Assembly (NCBI GenBank): GCA_020073145.1
Contig: JAIQFS010000031.1
Location: forward strand, 1 to 61,693
Source: Terriglobia bacterium
GTDB lineage: Bacteria > Acidobacteriota > Terriglobia > Bryobacterales > Bryobacteraceae
DNA length: 61,693 nucleotides
Direction of reading: 5' to 3'
Shown: one piece after another, positions 51,147 to 59,625 of the stretch
Layout of the letters: each line of letters begins with the position of its first letter
Numbering within the stretch: position 1 is the first letter of the stretch
Program-made: the position numbers and the translations under genes
The notes under the pieces: generated by a model
The model's database searches: none
What the model was told of the DNA's origin: nothing
Seen by the model: the letters and a program-made list of their open reading frames with translations, nothing else

Positions 51147-52473
51147 TAACGATGTCCGCCAGCTGCTTCCGCACATACCCCGCGTCGATCTTCACCGTCT
51201 TCTTCTTCAGATCCGGCCCTTCGAACGAAACCTGCTCCAGCAGTTTCTCCATGATCGTGTGAAGCCGCCGCGCCCCGATGTTCTCCGCCGATTGGTTCAC
51301 CTGCGCCGCGAACTTCGCCACCTCTTCCAGGGCGTCGTCGGTCAAAATCAGCTTGATGCCTTCGGTTTCCAGAAGCGCCGTGTATTGCTTGGCCAGCGCG
51401 TTCTTCGGCTCCTTCAAAATCCGGATGAAGTCTTCCACGCTCAGCGATTTCAATTCCACCCGGATCGGAAACCGCCCCTGCAGCTCCGGAATCATGTCGC
51501 TCGGCTTCGACACGTGAAACGCGCCCGCCGCGATGAATAGGATATGGTCGGTGCGCACAAACCCATGGCGCGTGTTGACGGTCGTGCCCTCCACAATCGG
51601 CAGAATGTCGCGCTGCACGCCCTCGCGGCTCACGTCCGGCCCGTGCCCGGTCTCGCGCCCCGCAATCTTATCGATCTCGTCTAGAAAGATGATCCCGCTC
51701 GATTCCACCCGTTCGAGAGCCACTCGCGTCACCTGCTCCATGTCGATGAGCTTCTGCTCCTCTTCCTGAACCAGGTAATCCAGCGCCTCCGCCACTCGCA
51801 TCTTGCGTCGGCGCGTCTTCTGGCCGAACAGCGTGGGCAGCATGTCTTTCAGGTTGATGCCCATCTCTTCGATGCCGCTATTGGTGGTGATTTCGAAGCT
51901 CGGTCCGCGGTCCTTGACGTCGATTTCCACCAGCCGCTCGTCCAGCTTGCCTTCGCGCAAGCGCTCCCGCAGCTTTTCGCGCGTGCGCTCGATGCTCTCG
52001 CTGGCCTCCGGCTGCGGCGGCATCAGCAGGTCCAGCAGCCGCTCCTCGGCGTTGGTCTCCGCGCGGTCCGCCACTTCGTCCAGCCGCTCTTCGCGAATCA
52101 TGTCGATGGCAATGTCCACCAGATCGCGGATCATCGACTCCACGTCGCGTCCCACATACCCGACTTCGGTGAACTTACTCGCTTCTACTTTCAGAAAGGG
52201 AGAATTCGCCAGCCGCGCCAGCCGCCGCGCCAGCTCCGTCTTGCCCACCCCCGTCGGCCCGATCATCAGGATGTTCTTGGGAATCACTTCTTCGGCCATC
52301 TCCGGCGGCAATTTCTGCCGGCGGATCCGGTTGCGCAGCGCGATCGCCACTGCCCGCTTGGCGTCCGCCTGCCCCACCACGTGCTTGTCCAGCTCCCGAA
52401 CAATCTCCCGCGGCGTGAGCTCGTCCAGCAGCGGCTCTTCATCCACCGATTGACCGGGCAGATAGATCACCAT
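51115..52473 (-). CDS. hslU: HslU ATPase subunit of the HslUV protease
   Basis: 452 residues. AAA+ unfoldase of the bacterial proteasome-like HslUV complex. Walker A is [18 protein letters not shown], with the pore motif [14 protein letters not shown]. The I-domain follows (about 110-240), then Walker [17 protein letters not shown], sensor [20 protein letters not shown] and the C-terminal QDLSRYIL, which docks into HslV. The gene begins two bases after the hslV stop. The last codons lie in tandem-repeat unit 2. Confidence 0.96.
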   Translation of the reverse strand: MVIYLPGQSVDEEPLLDELTPREIVRELDKHVVGQADAKRAVAIALRNRIRRQKLPPEMAEEVIPKNILMIGPTGVGKTELARRLARLANSPFLKVEASKFTEVGYVGRDVESMIRDLVDIAIDMIREERLDEVADRAETNAEERLLDLLMPPQPEASESIERTREKLRERLREGKLDERLVEIDVKDRGPSFEITTNSGIEEMGINLKDMLPTLFGQKTRRRKMRVAEALDYLVQEEEQKLIDMEQVTRVALERVESSGIIFLDEIDKIAGRETGHGPDVSREGVQRDILPIVEGTTVNTRHGFVRTDHILFIAAGAFHVSKPSDMIPELQGRFPIRVELKSLSVEDFIRILKEPKNALAKQYTALLETEGIKLILTDDALEEVAKFAAQVNQSAENIGARRLHTIMEKLLEQVSFEGPDLKKKTVKIDAGYVRKQLADIVKDQDLSRYIL

Positions 52474-52475
52474 GG

Positions 52476-53015
52476 CTAGTCCAGCTCCTCATAGGTGACG
52501 TTGTCGTTGGTGTAGATGCAGATCTTGCCCGCGATCCCCATGGCCTGTTCGGCAATGTGCTTGGCCGAAAGCTTGGTGTTGCGCAGCAGCGCGATCGCCG
52601 CCGACATCGCAAACGGCCCGCCCGAGCCGATCGCCGATACTCCTTCATCGGGCTCGATCACGTCGCCGTTCCCGCTCACCAGGTACGTGCTCGTCTTGTC
52701 CGCCACCAGCAGCAGCGCTTCCAGGTGCCGCAGCACCCGGTCGGTGCGCCATTCCTTGGCCAGTTCCACCACCGAGCGCGACAGGTTCCCGTTGAACTGC
52801 TCCAGCTTCGATTCGAAGCGGGAAAATAACGCGAACGCATCCGCCGTCGACCCCGCGAACCCCGCCAGCACTTTGTCGTTATACAGCCGCCGCAGTTTCT
52901 TGGCCGAGGCTTTGATCACTTCGTGGCCCAGCGTCACCTGCCCGTCGCCGGCCATCACAACCTTGTTGTCGCGCCGGACGCAAATCACCGTCGTCGACCG
53001 AATTCGTTCCCGCAT
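52476..53015 (-). CDS. hslV: HslV peptidase subunit of the HslUV protease
   Basis: 179 residues from ATG 53015; a GTG 27 bases upstream is less likely because the conserved propeptide begins at MRERIRST. The N-terminal threonine nucleophile is exposed in [20 protein letters not shown] after propeptide removal. [20 protein letters not shown] and [18 protein letters not shown] are typical of HslV. It forms a dodecamer with the HslU ring encoded just downstream. No strong ribosome-binding site was found. Confidence 0.95.
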   Translation of the reverse strand: MRERIRSTTVICVRRDNKVVMAGDGQVTLGHEVIKASAKKLRRLYNDKVLAGFAGSTADAFALFSRFESKLEQFNGNLSRSVVELAKEWRTDRVLRHLEALLLVADKTSTYLVSGNGDVIEPDEGVSAIGSGGPFAMSAAIALLRNTKLSAKHIAEQAMGIAGKICIYTNDNVTYEELD

Positions 53016-53094
53016 TGTTCGTGGAACTCTATAGTATCGCACCGCGAGCCGGGGGCCTCCCGCCCAAGCCGGCAGTAGCGTTTCCCCGGTCGCT

Positions 53095-54072
53095 CTACCG
53101 CGCCGACGCCATCAGCTCCAGCATTGCCGACGACACCGCCTCCGGGTTCTCCCGCGGCAGAAAGTGGCCCGCGCCTGCGATCACGCGCCGTCCGGCCAGC
53201 GCCGGGAACAGCGCCCGCTCGGCCGGCGTCGCTTCCGGCGACGGGCGCCCCAACACATCGTCGGCCCCGTACAACAGCGTGGTCGGCGCAGCAATCTTGG
53301 GCCGCTGCGCCAGTTGTTGCTCCACTGCCTGGAAGCGGTCTTCGCCCGCCGCGTTGCCGATGCGATGCCGATACGAATGAATCACTACGTCCACAAAATC
53401 CGGATTGTCGAACGAGGGCGCGGTCCGGTTGTAGGTTTCATCGGTGAAACGCCAGGTGGGCGACCACGTCTGCCACAAGAGCCGGCACAGCGCCCGCCGG
53501 TTGGCCGCCAGGCCCTCCCTCCCGCGCTCCAGGTTGAAATACCACTGGTACCAGAGATTGCGCTCGGCTTCCGGCGGCCCCGGCCGGAACGGCCCCACCG
53601 TGTTCTGGATCGGATAGCCGCTCATCAGCAGCAGCGCGCGCACCCGGTCCGGATGCAGCGCGGCCGCGATGGCGGCGGCCCGTCCTCCCCAGTCGAAGCC
53701 CGCAACGGCGAACCGCGGTAGCCCCAGCGCATCGGCAAAGTCGATCACATCCTGTCCAATCGCCGCTTGCTCCGCCATCCGCGGCGCCGCCGCGTCGCGA
53801 TACCGCGTCGGGCCGTACCCGCGCAGATACGGAACCAGCACCCGGTATCCGCCTTTCGCCAGCGCCGGCGCTACCTCGTCATAGGCATGCGCATCGTCCG
53901 GAAACCCATGCAGCAGAATCACCGGGACGCCCTCCCGCGGGCCGCTTTCTTCGTACCCGATGTCGAGCACCGGCGTTCGCACCGACTTCGTCGTGCTGGC
54001 CTGGGCTTGCGCGCTTTGGGCCAGGCCGGCCGCCGCGGCCGCCTGCAGGAACGCTCTCCGATGGGATGCCAT
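53095..54072 (-). CDS. Exported alpha/beta hydrolase (epoxide-hydrolase-like)
   Basis: 325 residues from ATG 54072; ATG 54081 is an alternative. The N-terminus [20 protein letters not shown] resembles a twin-arginine signal (only one clear arginine pair) with cleavage near QAQA. The core has [20 protein letters not shown] (oxyanion), a nucleophile elbow [12 protein letters not shown] where Asp replaces Ser, as in epoxide hydrolases and dehalogenases, and a late [15 protein letters not shown] histidine. A cap domain ([20 protein letters not shown]) lies between. Its start is about 30 bases from the divergent cyclase start. Confidence 0.85.
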   Translation of the reverse strand: MASHRRAFLQAAAAAGLAQSAQAQASTTKSVRTPVLDIGYEESGPREGVPVILLHGFPDDAHAYDEVAPALAKGGYRVLVPYLRGYGPTRYRDAAAPRMAEQAAIGQDVIDFADALGLPRFAVAGFDWGGRAAAIAAALHPDRVRALLLMSGYPIQNTVGPFRPGPPEAERNLWYQWYFNLERGREGLAANRRALCRLLWQTWSPTWRFTDETYNRTAPSFDNPDFVDVVIHSYRHRIGNAAGEDRFQAVEQQLAQRPKIAAPTTLLYGADDVLGRPSPEATPAERALFPALAGRRVIAGAGHFLPRENPEAVSSAMLELMASAR

Positions 54073-54083
54073 GGACGCCATTG

Positions 54084-54089
54084 TATACT
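54084..54089 (+). promoter_or_regulatory. -10 element TATACT before the cyclase gene
   Basis: TATACT ends 14 bases upstream of ATG 54104, and no ribosome-binding site lies between. This implies a leader of under ten bases. Confidence 0.35.
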
Positions 54090-54103
54090 GGCTCCTCAGA
54101 CCC

Positions 54104-55069
54104 ATGAAGAATATCGACTTCGACCGCATCCCCACCTTCGATCAATTGCCCATCCAGAAATCCGCGCCCCCCGAATCCTCGTGGGGCGTCTTTGAAGAGG
54201 AGGCTCTCGGCTGTCTCAACTTCCTCACCCCCCAAGGCGTGGTCGATGCCGCCAGGCTGGTCACCGCCGGGAAAGTCTTCCGCCTCGATGCCCCCATCGG
54301 CTTCGCCCGCCCGCCGCTGTTCGGACGCGCCAAAGTCCGCCACACGGTCGTTCCGCTCGGCCCCATGGCTCACGATGACATCCTCGACAACCTGAATACC
54401 CAGGAGAGCAGCCAGTGGGATGGCCTCGCGCACGTCGGCCATGGCCGCCACGAAGCCTTCTATAACGGGGTCCGGGTCGGCGAAATCCGCGAAGGCGGCA
54501 ACGCGCGCCTGGGCATTCATCACTGGTCCGACAAATTCGTCGGCCGCGGCATCCTCATCGACGCCTACGGCTTTCGCCAAGCGCAGGGCCGCCCCGTGAA
54601 TCCTCTCGAGAAAGATAGCTACACCGTCGCCGAACTGGAAGGCGCGCTCCAAGCGCAAGGTGCCACTCTGAAGCCCGGCTCAATTCTCCTCGTCCGCACC
54701 GGCTGGATGGAAGCGTACGAAAAGTGCGATGACGCACAGAAGCAAGCCATGGCCTCCTTCGCATCCATCAAGTCCATCGGGATCGAGCCCAGCCGCGAAA
54801 CCGCGGCCTGGCTGTGGAACCACCGCGTGGCGGCCATCGGCACCGACTGCCCTGGCGTCGAGCCGCTCCCCATGGATCTGGGCGATGAGGGCCTGCTCCA
54901 CTACCGCGCCTTGCCCCTGCTCGGCCTCCCGCTCGGCGAATTGTTCGTGCTCGCCCCGCTCGCCGAAGACTGCGCCCGCGACCGCCGCTACGAGTTCCTC
55001 TTGGTCTCCGCCCCCATCCGCGTCCAGGGCGGCATCGCCACTCCCCCCAACGCGATTGTGTTGAAATAA
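54104..55069 (+). CDS. Cyclase-family (kynurenine formamidase-like) hydrolase
   Basis: 321 residues from ATG 54104. Predicted metal-dependent amide or lactone hydrolase of the cyclase fold. The family signature region reads ESSQWDGLAHVGHGRHEAFY, the variant in which the HxGTHxDxPxH motif is replaced by QWD-x2-H. Other blocks are GRGILIDAYGFRQAQGRP, LKPGSILLVRTGWMEAY, AIGTDCPGVEPLPMD and the terminal GIATPPNAIVLK. No kynurenine or isatin pathway gene adjoins it, so the substrate is unknown. The redoxin gene follows after 21 bases, probably in the same operon. Confidence 0.85.
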   Translation: MKNIDFDRIPTFDQLPIQKSAPPESSWGVFEEEALGCLNFLTPQGVVDAARLVTAGKVFRLDAPIGFARPPLFGRAKVRHTVVPLGPMAHDDILDNLNTQESSQWDGLAHVGHGRHEAFYNGVRVGEIREGGNARLGIHHWSDKFVGRGILIDAYGFRQAQGRPVNPLEKDSYTVAELEGALQAQGATLKPGSILLVRTGWMEAYEKCDDAQKQAMASFASIKSIGIEPSRETAAWLWNHRVAAIGTDCPGVEPLPMDLGDEGLLHYRALPLLGLPLGELFVLAPLAEDCARDRRYEFLLVSAPIRVQGGIATPPNAIVLK

Positions 55070-55090
55070 GAAACTGGAGGTCGAAGATTC

Positions 55091-55687
55091 ATGCCGGCTA
55101 CTGCGTCCACCATGCTCGATCTGGGCACCCAGGCTCCCGATTTCTCGCTCCCGGACGTAGTCTCCGGCCGCGCCGTCTCGCTCAGCGCGTTTCAGCACAA
55201 CCAGGCGCTGCTGGTCATGTTCATCTGCCATCATTGCCCCTTCGTCAAGCACGTCAAAGACGAACTCGCGCGCCTGGGAACCGATTACGCCGCCAAGAAT
55301 CTCGGCATCGTCGGCATCAGCTCCAATGACCCGGCCGTGGCCGCCGACGATTCCCCCGAAGGGCTCAAGCGAATGGTCGCCGACTGGGGCTTGCGCTTCC
55401 CCGTCCTCTATGACGAGACCCAGGCCGTCGCCAAGAAGTATGCCGCGGCCTGCACTCCCGACTTCTTTGTGTTCGATGCCGCGCGCCGCCTGGTCTACCG
55501 CGGCCAGCTCGATGACAGCCGCCCCGGCAACGGCAAGCCCGTGACCGGTGCCGACCTGCGGGCCGCCATCGACGCCGTCCTGGCCGGCCGCGCCCCCGGC
55601 GCCGATCAGCGCCCCAGCCTCGGCTGCAACATCAAGTGGAAAGCCGGCAACGAGCCCGCCTATTTCCACACGGCCATCGTGGCCTAA
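55091..55687 (+). CDS. Thioredoxin-fold redoxin (AhpC/TSA-like)
   Basis: 198 residues with GGAGG eleven bases before the ATG. Peroxiredoxin/thioredoxin-like fold: PDFSLPDVVSGRAVSLSAFQ, the active-site pair in CHHCPFVKHVKDELARLG, GISSNDPAVAADDSPEGLK and ACTPDFFVFDAARRLVYRGQ (cis-proline TPDFF). The long insert and C-terminal SLGCNIKWKAGNEPAYFH are typical of the cytosolic thioredoxin family protein widespread in Acidobacteria and Bacteroidetes. Thiol-disulfide chemistry is likely; the partner is unknown. Confidence 0.88.
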   Translation: MPATASTMLDLGTQAPDFSLPDVVSGRAVSLSAFQHNQALLVMFICHHCPFVKHVKDELARLGTDYAAKNLGIVGISSNDPAVAADDSPEGLKRMVADWGLRFPVLYDETQAVAKKYAAACTPDFFVFDAARRLVYRGQLDDSRPGNGKPVTGADLRAAIDAVLAGRAPGADQRPSLGCNIKWKAGNEPAYFHTAIVA

Positions 55688-55767
55688 GTTGGTGCCGGTG
55701 CGGGCAGCGCCCTGGATTTACCGGCCTCGCTGCCCCTCGGCTCGAAGGCAGTGAGGCGCGCCTCCCG

Positions 55768-56679
55768 CTACCCCGCCGCCTCTCCGGCCACTTCAAATCC
55801 CCGCTCCGCGATCGGCGCCACCAGCGCCTCCGAGTTGTGGCCATGCAGGCGGAAGATTTGCCGCACCAGGTCGCAGACGCTTTCGTGGCCGCGCTCGAAG
55901 AAGACCACGATCGAGGGCCCGGCCCCGCTTAGCGCGCATCCCAGCAGCCCCGGCGCCCGCAGCTTCAGGATCTCGTCGAGTCCCGGCACCAGCGACACCC
56001 GAAATGGCTGGTGAAGCCGGTCTTCCAACGCGGCCGGAAACGCCGTCGTCGATCCCGTCGCCAGCGCGGCCACCAGCAATGCTGCCCGCTGCACGTTGAA
56101 CACCGCATCGGCGGCGCTGTAGCAATCCGGCAGCACCGAGCGTGACCGCGTCGTCGGTAGTTCGAAGTCCGGCACCACGATCCCCACGGAAAACTGTCGC
56201 GGCAGCTCGATCCGCACCGCCCGCGCCACTCCCCCCGAGTCAATCGCGCTCGCCGTGATCGACCCCAGCGTGCACGCCGCTACGTTGTCCGGATGCCCTT
56301 CCAGCCGCGCGGCTTCGTCCAGCACCCGCGCCGCCTTCCACCCCAGCTCCAGCAGCCGGTCGGCAATCACTACCCCCGCGGTCAACGCCGCCGCACTCGA
56401 CCCCATGCCGCGGCCCAGTGGAATGTCGTTGGCAATCTCCAGTTCGATCGGCGGCATCGACCGCCCGTGGCCTTCCGCCACCGTCACCGCCGTGCGCCAG
56501 ATCAGGTTGTCCGCCCCCGTCGAAATGCGATCCGCGTCCCGCCCCGTCACTCGAATCGCTAGCGCCTCACTCGGCCGGAATCGGCACCGCAGATACACTC
56601 CGAGCGCCAGCCCCAGGGTGTCGAACCCAGGCCCCAAATTGGCGCTCGAGGCCGGTACGCGCACCATCGACCATGGCAT
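55768..56679 (-). CDS. thrB: Homoserine kinase
   Basis: 303 residues, GHMP kinase family. Phosphorylates L-homoserine in threonine synthesis. Motif 1 is VRVPASSANLGPGFDTLGLAL, motif 2 (ATP loop) is IPLGRGMGSSAAALTAGVVI and motif 3 is LGCALSGAGPSIVVFFE. EGHPDNVAACTLGSIT is the conserved substrate region. Only 37 bases separate it from the upstream frr gene on the same strand. lysA at 25088 is another aspartate-family gene but is far away. Confidence 0.95.
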   Translation of the reverse strand: MPWSMVRVPASSANLGPGFDTLGLALGVYLRCRFRPSEALAIRVTGRDADRISTGADNLIWRTAVTVAEGHGRSMPPIELEIANDIPLGRGMGSSAAALTAGVVIADRLLELGWKAARVLDEAARLEGHPDNVAACTLGSITASAIDSGGVARAVRIELPRQFSVGIVVPDFELPTTRSRSVLPDCYSAADAVFNVQRAALLVAALATGSTTAFPAALEDRLHQPFRVSLVPGLDEILKLRAPGLLGCALSGAGPSIVVFFERGHESVCDLVRQIFRLHGHNSEALVAPIAERGFEVAGEAAG

Positions 56680-56716
56680 ATGGAATGAGAATCGAAAGAA
56701 GACGCGCGCGCGCCGC

Positions 56717-57322
56717 CTACTTGATCTCCAGGATCTCCTTCTCTTTCGTCTTCGCCGCCAGGTCGATCTTTCCCATATAACCGTCGGTCAGCTTCTGGAT
56801 CTCTTCGTGTGCCCGCTTCTCTTCGTCCTCGGTAATCTTCTTGTCCTTCAGCAGTTTCTTGATGGATTCGTTGCCGTCGCGCCGCACGTTCCGCACCGAT
56901 ACCCGGTGGTGCTCCGCGGCCCCATGCAGTTTCTTGACCAGTTCCTTGCGCCGCTCTTCCGTGAGCGGCGGGATCGGAAGCCGGATCAGCTTGCCGTCGT
57001 TGGCCGGGTTGAGCCCCAGGTCGGATATGCGGATGGCCTTCTCAATCGGCCCGATCTGCGAAACATCCCAGGGCTGGATCGTGATCAGGGAAGGCTCCGG
57101 AACGTGCAGGTTCGCGAGCTGGTTCAACGGGGTCGGCGTCCCGTAATAATCCACCCGGATCTGATCCAGAATGCTCACCGACGCGCGTCCCGTGCGGATC
57201 GATGCCATCTCGTGCTGCAGGTCCGACACCGCCTTGTCCATCTTCGTCCTCAGGTGTGTCTCGACGTCTTTCACGCTATTGAAACTCGCGCCACTGGGAG
57301 CGGTCTGCGGTTCTGTTTTCAT
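56717..57322 (-). CDS. frr: Ribosome recycling factor
   Basis: 201 residues; about 15 longer than the usual 185 because of an N-terminal extension (KTEPQTAPSGASFNSV). The core is standard: MDKAVSDLQHEMASIRTGRA, VDYYGTPTPLNQLANLHVPE, RLPIPPLTEERRKELVKKLH, RNVRRDGNESIKKLLKD and the final DGYMGKIDLAAKTKEKEIL. It disassembles post-termination ribosomes with EF-G. No pyrH or tsf lies upstream; the gene is followed by thrB. Confidence 0.95.
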   Translation of the reverse strand: MKTEPQTAPSGASFNSVKDVETHLRTKMDKAVSDLQHEMASIRTGRASVSILDQIRVDYYGTPTPLNQLANLHVPEPSLITIQPWDVSQIGPIEKAIRISDLGLNPANDGKLIRLPIPPLTEERRKELVKKLHGAAEHHRVSVRNVRRDGNESIKKLLKDKKITEDEEKRAHEEIQKLTDGYMGKIDLAAKTKEKEILEIK

Positions 57323-57504
57323 AAGGACGCTCTCTCCGAAAAGTCAGTAACGAATCGGCCTCGCCGGCGGCTGCGCCGCTCGACAACCGCATTATACCTC
57401 GTAGTGCCCGTCCAAACCGTTGGGAATGGGGAGGTTGTCCGTATCCTGCCGGCCTCCCCTGGTATCCTGGAACCATCGCCCACGATCTTGCTTCCAACCT
57501 CCGC

Positions 57505-58206
57505 GTGGTGATGGTCGCGACGCGCAACCCCATCAACCTCGGGGCTGCCGCCCGCGCCATGGCCAACTTCGGCTTCTCGCGGTTGCGCGTGGTCAATCCC
57601 TACGACGTCGCCTTCCGCGAAGCCCGCTCCGCCGTCGGCGCCGCTCCGTTGCTCCGCAAGGCCGCGGAATTTTCGACCATTGCCGACGCCGTCGCCGATT
57701 GCCGCCTGGTCATCGGCACCACCTCCGTCGGTCACCGGGAATTGCAGCACTCCGTCCGCCGCCTCGAGTACGGCGCGCGCGCCATCCGCAAAGCCGCCAC
57801 CGCCGGTCCGGTGGCTTTGTTGTTCGGCTCCGAGAAATTCGGCCTCTCCAACGAAGACATGAGCCACTGTCACTGGCTGCTGCGGATCCCCACTCTCAGC
57901 CAGAATCTCTCCATGAATCTCGGCCAGGCCGTCTCGCTGTGCCTCTACGAGCTGGCTCGCGACCCGAAAGCCGCCCAAGCGCTTCCCGGCAAAGTCAAAC
58001 CCGCCACCGCCGCTCAAACCGAACAGATCTCCGTCCTGTTGCTCGATGCGCTCCGCCACAGCGGCTACGTCAACCCCCTCACCGCCGCCTCCACAGAAGA
58101 GAAAGTGCGCCGCCTGGTCCGCCGCCTGCAAATCACCGGCCGCGACGCCCCGGTCCTGCTCGGAATGCTCCGCCAGATTCTGTGGAAGCTGGGCCCGGAG
58201 CCCTGA
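57505..58206 (+). CDS. SPOUT-class tRNA/rRNA methyltransferase (TrmJ/TrmH-like)
   Basis: 233 residues. The start is uncertain (GTG 57505, GTG 57508 or ATG 57511); the conserved region begins almost at once. SPOUT motifs are NPINLGAAARAMANFGFSRL, VALLFGSEKFGLSNEDMSH (motif 2) and RIPTLSQNLSMNLGQAVSLC (motif 3 with the trefoil knot). The C-terminal ~70 residues form a helical extension as in TrmJ, which 2'-O-methylates position 32 of tRNA. A rarer rRNA specificity cannot be excluded. It borders the degraded recombinase at 58213. Confidence 0.85.
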   Translation: MVMVATRNPINLGAAARAMANFGFSRLRVVNPYDVAFREARSAVGAAPLLRKAAEFSTIADAVADCRLVIGTTSVGHRELQHSVRRLEYGARAIRKAATAGPVALLFGSEKFGLSNEDMSHCHWLLRIPTLSQNLSMNLGQAVSLCLYELARDPKAAQALPGKVKPATAAQTEQISVLLLDALRHSGYVNPLTAASTEEKVRRLVRRLQITGRDAPVLLGMLRQILWKLGPEP

Positions 58207-58212
58207 GGCTAG

Positions 58213-58594
58213 ACTGTGCGCCGCGCTGCCGCACCATTCGTGCTGGTACACCCGCCGTTTCGGAATGTCCCGGCCTGAGTGGACCTGTCGGCAGTCCAAG
58301 CACCTGGACCCCGCGAGCCCCATGACCAGCCTGAAGACCGTCTGGCTGAACATCAAGAAAGATGCGGGCATCAAGGGCCGCTGGTACGAGACGCGCCACA
58401 CGCCGATAACGGAACTCTCCGAGAGCGGCCGGTGATCAGACCGTCATGGAGATTGCGGCCACGTCTCACGGCAGATGCCTTCCCGGTACAGCCACATCCG
58501 TATGGAAGCCAAGCGCAAGGCCCTGGAAGGCATCGTCAGCAGGCCAGAACCTGCGCCCAGGTCCCGCACCCACGGACGCGCAAGAGCGCGCTGA
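58213..58594 (+). pseudogene. Decayed C-terminal part of a tyrosine recombinase/integrase
   Basis: In one frame the text reads PASPMTSLKTVWLNIKKDAG, then RWYETRHTPITELSESG, which is the box-II region of phage-type integrases with its R-H pair. A stop (TGA 58433-58435) follows. A neighbouring frame supplies GDQTVMEIA, and the first frame resumes with GHVSRQMPSRYSHIRMEAKR and KALEGIVSRP up to TGA at 58592-58594. The nucleophile Tyr is in RYSHIR. Two compensating frameshifts and absence of the N-terminal half show it is inactive. It begins seven bases after the methyltransferase stop and probably marks an old element boundary. Confidence 0.75.
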
Positions 58595-58794
58595 AGCAAA
58601 CCCCCGGAGGATTATCTAGTAGGCCAACTCGAAAAAAACCGGCGTCGGACGCAACACGACTATTCGCGAAGGCCCTCAGTTCCCAAAAGAAAACGCTCCC
58701 GAATAAAGCAGATCTCTTCCATTTTCAACCAGTTATTCAAAGCTCTATTAAATTTGTGTCGTTTGATAGACGAATCATGGAATCATGAGAGCGT

Positions 58795-59625
58795 ATGGCG
58801 AAAAGTCGTCCTGGCGGCTTGAACCACTTCGTTCCGCAGAAACGGCTTGTCTATACATGCGACAAACCAACTGTACGCTCCGTCTACTTATCGGACGTGG
58901 TGAATAAGGCCGGAGATAAGCGCCTCTGTGCGTTTCTCGCGGACCGACTGCCAAGCTTTTATCGAAGCCCATCCAAGCTGCTAGCGGCACTCACTGATGA
59001 CTACTTCATTACGGCCGTCCGAGACACGCTCAGTCGTCTGCCAAGTGCCGATACGTTTCAGGAGTCACATTTCGCCGAAGTATGTAGCGCGATATTTGCC
59101 GAAGACGTTTTGGGTTTGAAGCGGCTATACAGCAAGCTCAGCCTCCTGACAAGCGAAAACGCAAACGCCTTCAAGATGGATCTGTTGTTGGTTGACCCTG
59201 ATTCAGACCCCCTGGTATTTACGTTTGGGGAGGTGAAATCGAGCCCAAAGGTCGCGACCAATGGTTCTTCCGCCGCTCACGACAAAGGCTGTTTTGCAGA
59301 TCTATTTCGCTCGTTCAACAATTACGATGAAAATGATGTGCACTTTGATCTGGCGGCTGCCAAAGATCGCGTTGAAGAACTCGCTCCACCGCTACGTGAC
59401 CGGGTCAAGGCGGCCCTGGAACCATACGGAAAACGCGATGTAAGTTATGCAGGATTCATTGTGATTGATAGTTCGACTTCGTCTGACGAGGAGACCGCCG
59501 TCCTCGCGACGCGCAAGAACAAAAAGGTATTTGACGTTGATCTCCTCCGGGTTCAAACACTGCCGGTGGCCATCGAGAAGTCATACGGGCACCTTAAGGC
59601 GATTCTCGAAAAATGTTCACTCTAG
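58795..59625 (+). CDS. hamA: DUF1837-like nuclease, candidate HamA of a Hachiman-type defence system
   Basis: 276 residues from ATG 58795. Base composition is clearly lower in GC than the chromosome to the left. The middle contains a PD-(D/E)xK-like pattern: E95 in HFAEVCSAIFAEDVLGL, D129 in AFKMDLLLVDPDSD, and E146-V-K148 in VFTFGEVKSS. This order and the neighbouring helicase match HamA, the nuclease effector of Hachiman. The stop overlaps the helicase start by 13 bases, so the two are co-translated. The family assignment rests on recalled motifs and gene order; another nuclease-helicase defence pair is the alternative. Confidence 0.65.
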   Translation: MAKSRPGGLNHFVPQKRLVYTCDKPTVRSVYLSDVVNKAGDKRLCAFLADRLPSFYRSPSKLLAALTDDYFITAVRDTLSRLPSADTFQESHFAEVCSAIFAEDVLGLKRLYSKLSLLTSENANAFKMDLLLVDPDSDPLVFTFGEVKSSPKVATNGSSAAHDKGCFADLFRSFNNYDENDVHFDLAAAKDRVEELAPPLRDRVKAALEPYGKRDVSYAGFIVIDSSTSSDEETAVLATRKNKKVFDVDLLRVQTLPVAIEKSYGHLKAILEKCSL

